The notes beneath the pieces are model-generated. The model ran no database searches. It saw only the letters and a program-made list of their open reading frames with translations, and was not told the DNA's origin. The translations under genes and the position numbers were made by a program. Positions 60,401 to 64,000 of a stretch of 64,000 nt of DNA are shown here, in pieces. Origin of the DNA: Luteibacter yeojuensis (GTDB lineage Bacteria; Pseudomonadota; Gammaproteobacteria; Xanthomonadales; Rhodanobacteraceae); NCBI RefSeq assembly GCF_011742875.1, contig NZ_JAAQTL010000001.1, positions 1,240,001-1,304,000 of the forward strand. The letters run 5' to 3'. How positions within the stretch are numbered: the first letter of the stretch is position 1; each line of letters starts with the position of its first letter.

Positions 60401-61789
60401 CGGCACCAGGTTCGCCGCCGTCGCGGTCGACGCCATCGTGACGAGTTGGTCGGCAGAAACCGGCTTGCCCTCGGCCTCCAGCTGTGCGGCTTCGTTGCCC
60501 GCCTGCGTTGCGCCAAGGAACGCGGCAGTGCGAGCCTGCGGACTGGCCAGCGCGACGCGTGCCGCACCCATGAGGCCGGTTCCCGTCGCCGCTGCTTCAC
60601 CAGCACCACCGGTCAGCGAACCAATCGACAGCTGCGAGCCGAGGTTGCCGATGGCCTGCGTCGTCAGCGCGCCAATCCCTGCATCACCGGCGGGCTGAAG
60701 TTCGCGCGTGCGTTCGACGGCAGGAGCCTCCACATAGCGCTGCCACCACTGGCCAGCCGTGGGGCTCACGGCGGAAATACCGCGGCCGAGCAGTTCGCCG
60801 ACACCGGCATTGATCGACGCCGCGCCCTGGCCAAGACCGCGAGTCAGCGGGTTGTCGATGAGGTAACCGGCACCTTCGCCATAGCTGGCACCATCGCCAC
60901 CACCGCCGAGCTGTTGCTTCCACCAGTCTCCGGAAAGGAACGCAGGCCCCGTCGGCTCGTTCGTCGGATCGACGTTCACCGCGCCATAGCCGGCCGCGGT
61001 GCCGGCGCCGAAGCGTGCATCGAACGCTGCCGCCGGCGCTGCCCTCAATGCCTGCACGAAGCGGTTCGGGCCTATCAGGTCGGATGCGCTAGAAGCCGCG
61101 CCCGAGTAGGCCTTAGCCTGTTCATCGTGCAGTTGTCCGGCATAAGCGTCCGCCGATTCTTCGTTTGAAAAAACACCGAGATTTTCGCCAGTCCGCTGGA
61201 AGTGAGCGATCGCCTCCTTGTTCGATACAACACGATCGCCGACAACGGTCGGGATGAGGATCGCCTTACCGTCGTCCGCGGTGATCGTGATACTGCGCAC
61301 CGTGCTGTAGCTGCCGTCCTTGTTGTGCACGACGGGTCGCTTCGACAAGTCGATGTTCCCCGGACGGAGCATGCCGGCCGGCGCTTCGCCGGCCACGTAG
61401 GTCGGGGCACGCGGCAAGACACCACCGCTATCGCCGTCCCGCGCGGCATAAGCGACGGCCGCCTGCTGGTTTTGCAGACCCTGCACGTCCTGGTTGGTCG
61501 GCACCGATGCGGGTTGACCATTGGCGTCCAGATGCGGAACGTCATCGACGGCACCGACCTGGTACGCCCCGGGAGGCATGCTCTCGGCCGACGGCGCGCG
61601 CGAGGCCCATCCCCAGTCGCCAGCCGCCATGCCACCGGCGAGCTCGTTCTCCTGCTGCACGGCGCCCTGCTCCATCGCCGCCCACCACGGCCTACCCGAC
61701 GCGGCGGAGACGGGCGGAGGCGGAACAGGCGCGGGCGTGGGCGCGGGAGCCGCTGCAGCGCCGTCGTATTGATCCCACCAGTTCGCCAT
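54428..61789 (-). CDS. Giant phage polyvalent protein (2,453 aa) with ART and LPD domains
   Basis: A large virion or injected protein of podovirus-like phages. Parts seen, in order: a Pro/Ala-rich N-terminus with WW motifs (MANWWDQYDG, RPWWAAMEQ); a phage domain at about 146-225 (RPVVHNKDGSYSTVRSITI, then ILIPTVVGDRVVSNKEA); hydrophobic Ala/Gly-rich stretches around 240-500; an LPD3/BECR-nuclease-like domain at about 910-1025 (VFSSSGRTKALSTGRRDARR, then KMIYRVGQEGGRRFYDF); a segment with LHEAGLHYG near 1148 like degenerate zincins; and an ADP-ribosyltransferase-like domain at about 1300-1450 (PRPVYHGTASDHTVF, then LGHFFTERRAQAEHYA). The C-terminal part is LPD38-like (RYNPAFTPINALRDM, then LTVNFNRKGQWAG). 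Such proteins are thought to enter the host with DNA and disarm defences. Domain limits are approximate. Confidence 0.85.
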   Translation of the reverse strand: MANWWDQYDGAAAAPAPTPAPVPPPPVSAASGRPWWAAMEQGAVQQENELAGGMAAGDWGWASRAPSAESMPPGAYQVGAVDDVPHLDANGQPASVPTNQDVQGLQNQQAAVAYAARDGDSGGVLPRAPTYVAGEAPAGMLRPGNIDLSKRPVVHNKDGSYSTVRSITITADDGKAILIPTVVGDRVVSNKEAIAHFQRTGENLGVFSNEESADAYAGQLHDEQAKAYSGAASSASDLIGPNRFVQALRAAPAAAFDARFGAGTAAGYGAVNVDPTNEPTGPAFLSGDWWKQQLGGGGDGASYGEGAGYLIDNPLTRGLGQGAASINAGVGELLGRGISAVSPTAGQWWQRYVEAPAVERTRELQPAGDAGIGALTTQAIGNLGSQLSIGSLTGGAGEAAATGTGLMGAARVALASPQARTAAFLGATQAGNEAAQLEAEGKPVSADQLVTMASTATAANLVPMAGRWSLPARVASGAAVGEATNEANNVVTGRPLGSGAALAAGFGAALGVLPGHHSASLADEGRSLADQIAFGNRTDFLRDGVARQDFDERMGQAAEQTGGAVPDAIAQQLAAAVAQEHGTSVDALLRAPRGPAEAGAAAADQILADAQQAVAAAPAPITDAPTIAPEALRDVVPREPSLPQAPAGATRDDLVQAWRGASTDAERAAAAADIAAFDKLTGKADTAPVDAGAGEVAAPPVDSALPASPEAPPPGLSFQDAGRVIDDRLAALDAIAARARPNEDLRTLGREAGELEDLLRGEYAKRQSGVVRSGSNSLSDAELADAEQRLAATRGALEDHRQAVAAGNQARQLRDRLSRVDNDEELRQFAIRLAGVDDAPVRPAEVRPPAPVAEGTSSPWWSALENPPVAESPVARGEAMASRDTPPPDEAPVAPLHVEPAKEAEDQQFYAANQYFRDNVQGKQVTSPDGTPVVFSSSGRTKALSTGRRDARRMGIIRQLPELAARAPVIEEAADRANREGMAYAYAAVPVEIEGKTYGVKMIYRVGQEGGRRFYDFRGFEMEDPGAADRGLAEAAGAQGSPGSEPTIAQLREAFKKRPAFSADLEAGQGAASRDQVRKAATRAWGNRFIGKLEREGVLHVIDTDEAVSRGLASSADELRGVKGLYHDGRAYILADQVRDLAEVPGIVLHEAGLHYGYDRLTTETDRLALRRMVNRAIAAGDKDMVKAWQHAEKVGTPARALHEEAMAYLAEHTPGHGIVTRVVDALKRGLNRVGIPVSLLESDADAIRRTARDMLRAAASGERPTRARVEPDGVQDWRASSIEGAPVFSRSEPPESEAFRRFFDGSRVVDEEGRPRPVYHGTASDHTVFRGDVSGRATGHATASLGHFFTERRAQAEHYARNASDGVPAEERVVDAYLAVRHPTEMTLEQLQAVDSPEEARQLRRDLEAQGYDGIHIKDGRQWIAFDSRQIKSASENRGTFDATNPDIRFSRAPAAQVRQQAAAARTSILSHLAAQGYGQGAIGWTGNPAEYEGWRGGVQKAIAGLFDKMDPLRRAEGAITDATGQTIADDADVYRLENLMHGRAADRLDALDRTSVKPLLKAMKGFGVTPKLLMDYLYARHAPERNARIATINKDMPDGGSGLTTQEARDILAGNAPGPYSGQKISAADMPKLQALAARVDRVRDQTIATLEGSGQITPQLAGQLRKQWQHYVPLRGKEGEAETPKGAGRGVNIKGKPVKRALGRGAGNVAPPNILAEIVGDAQRAIIQAEKARVGRAVLKLAAEYPNPDLWQVEPVDLEWRFSESTGEAYLAPKRPTNDQDVLTVMHDGKPYMVRLKDPRIRDAVLNLGAEKAQWLVNTLGRFNRWLSAVSTRYNPAFTPINALRDMTLGMTGLTAEHGAAAAADAAANYLPALRSSWRDAAHAPGDASVPDAQKSMDDWAREFAERGGKTGLVHFNDVESTSRALEDKFRSGMELLGELRPLAAAGKALEKLQPIAHVVELANEATENALRLASYVALRKRGMSPDRAAAYAKDLTVNFNRKGQWAGVLNTLYLFYNASAQGVRRSLQLMRNPKVLGFLGSIAALQGAQTALLMSRKGDDGVSDWDAIPDWKKERSLIIALPGQGHYFALPMPYEFGFMVFAGGRLTQAALNREPSTKGNLVNDLGAGMLQAFSPIPLDNGPTGLAPELFKIPLHLAENRDDFGRRITADQPYATYDMPRTAMGKTGTAAPYVWLARALNRAGGGDPDFRPPEIARGLLDWSPEDLQYLSNTMLGGLGSFASGTWTSAEKLLAGNYKAKKDGSVAVDWQAMLRDFPIVKSFGWDTDSNRARSDRFYDIRDQIERTKAMVQAKLDDGDLEGAQRVAREAGVFADGMTVKTNQDGSPAMRLKHTDRGDVRTYQVGAVPGSLYAAYREASGGLSQRNEDTGYSEKVQSGVADYNRQIQRAYQLPVAERTRVIRELQDQRGGLMAAFLRLYEQRKRAVPTPGK

Positions 61790-61792
61790 GCA

Positions 61793-62509
61793 TCAGGCTC
61801 CGGGAATCTGCATGACGCGACCCGACGGCAGCCGCACCCACGTTCCCGGCGGCGGCTGCGTGGCGGTGGAGGTTGCATCCAGCGGATTGTCTTGCGACGA
61901 GCCAGCGGCCGCCGGAGCGGCAGGCGCGGGGGCAGTGAAAGCCGCCGGCGCACCGAGGGCACCGTTCAAGGCACTTCCTGGGCCGGGCGTGCCGCCGCGC
62001 GTGCGCGCACCGACGCTGCCGCCCTGGGTCCATACCAGGTTGCCTTTTTCCGGCGGCGCCTCGTCGGGCTTCACCAGGACGTTCTGTCCATCCGGCAACT
62101 GCCAGATCTGCTCGCCGCGCGGCTTCGCCTTGCCCTCGGCATCGGAGCGGATGGTGGCGGCCTGGATCGTCGCGTTGGCCGACAGGCCGCTGCGCTTTTC
62201 CTCGGAGGCCCGATCCATCGCCTTCTGTTCCGCGTCGAAGCCTTGCTTCTTGTCCTCGAGGGAGGCCTTCGCCTGGTTGTCCTGCGCGTGCAACTGGCTG
62301 TCGGCGGCGAACTGCATCGTGATCTTGTCGTAGTTCGCCTGCGACTGGTACTGGTATTTCATCGCTTCGAGCGCGCGCTCCTCAGCCGCCTTGGCCTCCA
62401 GGAGTCGCTGCGTGCGGATATCCGCCTGCTCCTGCTGGATCTGCTGCTGCAGTCCGCCAAGGAAGCCCTGGGCGGCACCCATCAGGCCGTAACCGAGTGC
62501 GCGATTCAT
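61793..62509 (-). CDS. Phage coiled-coil virion-type protein (238 aa)
   Basis: Not a named family. The N-terminal half is a Gln/Glu/Ala-rich coiled coil (GFLGGLQQQIQQEQADIRTQ), followed by an Ala/Pro-rich linker and a C-terminal small domain with TWVRLPSGRVMQIPGA. Its ATG overlaps the stop of the next upstream gene as ATGA, and its own stop is three bases before the polyvalent gene start. It probably encodes an internal or tail-associated virion protein. Confidence 0.75.
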   Translation of the reverse strand: MNRALGYGLMGAAQGFLGGLQQQIQQEQADIRTQRLLEAKAAEERALEAMKYQYQSQANYDKITMQFAADSQLHAQDNQAKASLEDKKQGFDAEQKAMDRASEEKRSGLSANATIQAATIRSDAEGKAKPRGEQIWQLPDGQNVLVKPDEAPPEKGNLVWTQGGSVGARTRGGTPGPGSALNGALGAPAAFTAPAPAAPAAAGSSQDNPLDATSTATQPPPGTWVRLPSGRVMQIPGA

Positions 62510-63063
62510 TGGGCTGCTCCCATGAGACCATTACCTTGCGGCGGCGCGGCGGCCGGTGAAGCTCCTGCCGGAGCGCCGCCCTGCTGCCCCTGCGCCTGCG
62601 CGAACGGATTGACGCCATTTCGCTGCCCGATATCCGAGAGCGTCGATTGCGCGTCGCCGAATTCCTGCGGGCTGACTTCCTTCAGCGCTTCCTGCGCCTC
62701 ACGCTGCGCTTCGCTGCCATCGGGCAAGGAATCGGCGTAATCGTTCAGGGCCTGCGTAAGCGCTTGCAATCCCACGGCCTGCGCGTCGAACTGCATGTTC
62801 ATCGCGGCCGCCATCTTCTCCAGCGACTCGATCAATTCGGTGGCGACACCCATCAGCAGATCCATGCTGAAGTCGTGCCCGGCCTTGTGGCCCTGATCGG
62901 CGCCCTGCTGCACGAGCGCGAAGGTGATGTGCCCAATGACCGTGCCCAGCGTGTCCGGCGTGGCCTGCTGGATCTGACGCTGGATATCGGCCTGGCCCTT
63001 GCCCCACACCCAGTCCAACAGGCCGGCCAGCATCGTTTCGAAGAGTTTGCGTTCGTCCGCCAT
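62506..63063 (-). CDS. Phage virion-type protein (185 aa)
   Basis: Not a named family. It is soluble, acidic and helical (KLFETMLAGLLDWVWGKGQA near the start) with a Gln/Ala/Pro-rich tail (QGQQGGAPAGASPAAAPPQG). The ATG at 63063 is preferred; upstream in-frame residues look foreign. It overlaps the next gene (61793-62509) by four bases. Context suggests a minor structural or ejection protein. Confidence 0.7.
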   Translation of the reverse strand: MADERKLFETMLAGLLDWVWGKGQADIQRQIQQATPDTLGTVIGHITFALVQQGADQGHKAGHDFSMDLLMGVATELIESLEKMAAAMNMQFDAQAVGLQALTQALNDYADSLPDGSEAQREAQEALKEVSPQEFGDAQSTLSDIGQRNGVNPFAQAQGQQGGAPAGASPAAAPPQGNGLMGAAQ

Positions 63064-63067
63064 GGGA

Positions 63068-64000
63068 TCAGTTCCAGTAGATCGGGTTGCCGTTTGCATC
63101 GACCGGGAGGCCCGAGTCCATATCCCAGCCAGCTGCCATGAGCCCACGGTTCCCGTTGGGCGCGGTGCGGAACGAGTTGGCATTCAACTGCGCCGCGGGG
63201 TTCGTGTTGTTCGCGCCGCGCACCGGACCGGTGATCTGGTCCGGAGCCGCCGCGGGCTGACCGGTGAGCGTGGCGCCGGCATCGAAGGGACTCGTGATGG
63301 CACCGCCGCCGTTGTCATCGCCGCGCGCACCGACACCCCAGTACGACATCGGCTTCTCGCGGTCCCACTGATCGTCGGCAAGCTCCTGCTGCTGCTTGCT
63401 CTGCATGTAGCTCGATACGCCCTGGATGCCGGACGAAATCAGCGGAACGGCGAGTTTGCTGTTCAGCACCTTCGACATGAGGCCAGGCTGCGCGGCATTC
63501 GCCGTCGTCGTCGTGAGACCTGCGCCCGCGGTGGTGCCCGTGCCGGCACCGATCGCGCCGCCCGTTCCGGCCGCGCCAGCCGTGGTCCCGGCAAGCGATC
63601 CGGTCGCCCCTGCGTTGGCGAGATAGCTCGCGTTCGCCGCGGTCGACCCGGCGCCGGTATAGGTGCCGGCGCCGGTCAGCGCGTTGAAACTGCCACCGGC
63701 AGCGCCCGCCGCACCGCCCGCGGCAGCGCCACCCGAGGCGGCGGCCGGCGCATAGGTCGAGGCGGCAGCACCCAGGCTCTGCGCTGCCGCACCCGTACCC
63801 AAGGTCAGGCCCGCACCACTGGAGACGCCAGCCATCACCGGCGCCGAGGCGAACGCACCGCCAGCCGTGGACGCGGTGACACCGCTGCCGATGCCGACAC
63901 TGCCACCGATCGCGGCCGCGCCAGCGACCATCGTGGACCCTGCGGCTGACATAAAGCCTGCGAATCCCCCGCCGGCCGTGGCCATGGCGCTACTGAATCC
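63068..64000 (-). CDS. Gly/Ala-rich phage structural protein (partial at window edge)
   Basis: The frame is open to the right edge. Low-complexity Gly/Ala/Ser sequence with hydrophobic N-terminal stretches (STMVAGAAAIGGSVGIGSG) is followed by a more ordered C-terminal region (YMQSKQQQELADDQWDREKP) ending GLPVDANGNPIYWN. This composition is typical of internal virion or DNA-ejection proteins of podoviruses. The true start may lie outside the window; an ATG occurs at 63985. Confidence 0.7.
   Translation of the reverse strand, partial: GFSSAMATAGGGFAGFMSAAGSTMVAGAAAIGGSVGIGSGVTASTAGGAFASAPVMAGVSSGAGLTLGTGAAAQSLGAAASTYAPAAASGGAAAGGAAGAAGGSFNALTGAGTYTGAGSTAANASYLANAGATGSLAGTTAGAAGTGGAIGAGTGTTAGAGLTTTTANAAQPGLMSKVLNSKLAVPLISSGIQGVSSYMQSKQQQELADDQWDREKPMSYWGVGARGDDNGGGAITSPFDAGATLTGQPAAAPDQITGPVRGANNTNPAAQLNANSFRTAPNGNRGLMAAGWDMDSGLPVDANGNPIYWN

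Larger units (their letters stand above)
53582..64000. mobile_element. Prophage or prophage remnant next to ssrA (right end outside window)
   Basis: All genes recognised from here to the edge are on the minus strand and phage-like: a giant polyvalent virion protein, two small virion-type proteins and a Gly/Ala-rich structural protein. The 3' end of ssrA is a well-known integration site. No integrase is seen on this side, so it should lie at the other end beyond the window. No second copy of the ssrA 3' sequence is visible here. Confidence 0.75.

Overview
High-GC gammaproteobacterial DNA. Three things point to Xanthomonadales, and within it Rhodanobacteraceae such as Luteibacter or Dyella (my inference): an XpsD-type lipoprotein secretin, divergent fur/bamE(omlA), and the blocks hrcA-grpE-dnaK-dnaJ-dapB and carA-carB-greA. 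Most long open frames opposite the real genes are codon-bias shadows and are left out.

Layout. (1) 1-15446, minus strand: a two-partner secretion (TPS) locus. In transcription order it encodes an STN-TonB_C protein, an ECF sigma factor, FecR, the TpsB pore, a DUF2341-LamG-ExbB fusion, ExbD, TonB, a porin, a periplasmic coiled-coil protein, an unknown protein, and a DUF3739 exoprotein (TpsA) that runs off the window. Regulation, energy supply, pore and exoprotein sit side by side. (2) 15628-22879: a small secreted protein, the type II secretin, gnd, a two-subunit CoA-transferase, a LysR regulator and ribosomal protein L36. (3) 22898-28315: a membrane GGDEF protein in an operon with a short acidic Cys-Cys peptide, an OFA-type MFS transporter, and an M35-like metallopeptidase. 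(4) 28316-32997: a redox-type island (Ohr, NmrA-like SDR, LysR, a sigma-region-4-only protein, AhpD-like protein, cupin, ECF41 sigma factor) with two matching ECF41-type promoters. (5) 33100-47963: greA, carB, carA, a 2OG-Fe(II) oxygenase, a CaCA exchanger behind a yybP-ykoY manganese riboswitch, dapB, dnaJ, dnaK, grpE, hrcA and recN. (6) 48063-50620: a divergent NarL-type regulator and MASE1-like histidine kinase, followed by a structured RNA with GGA loops and its own terminator, a candidate CsrA/RsmA-sequestering sRNA. (7) 50811-53541: fur, bamE, rnfH, ratA, smpB and tmRNA. (8) about 53582-64000: the end of a prophage next to ssrA, dominated by a 2,453-residue polyvalent virion protein.

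A family of palindromic REP-like repeats (core GCCGCTATAGCGGC) occupies several intergenic gaps. No CRISPR array, insertion sequence, rRNA or tRNA gene was seen. The most interesting items are the self-contained TPS/TonB/FecR locus, the CsrB-like RNA beside a two-component pair, the ECF41 promoter pair with the orphan sigma-4 protein, and the riboswitch-controlled CaCA exchanger.
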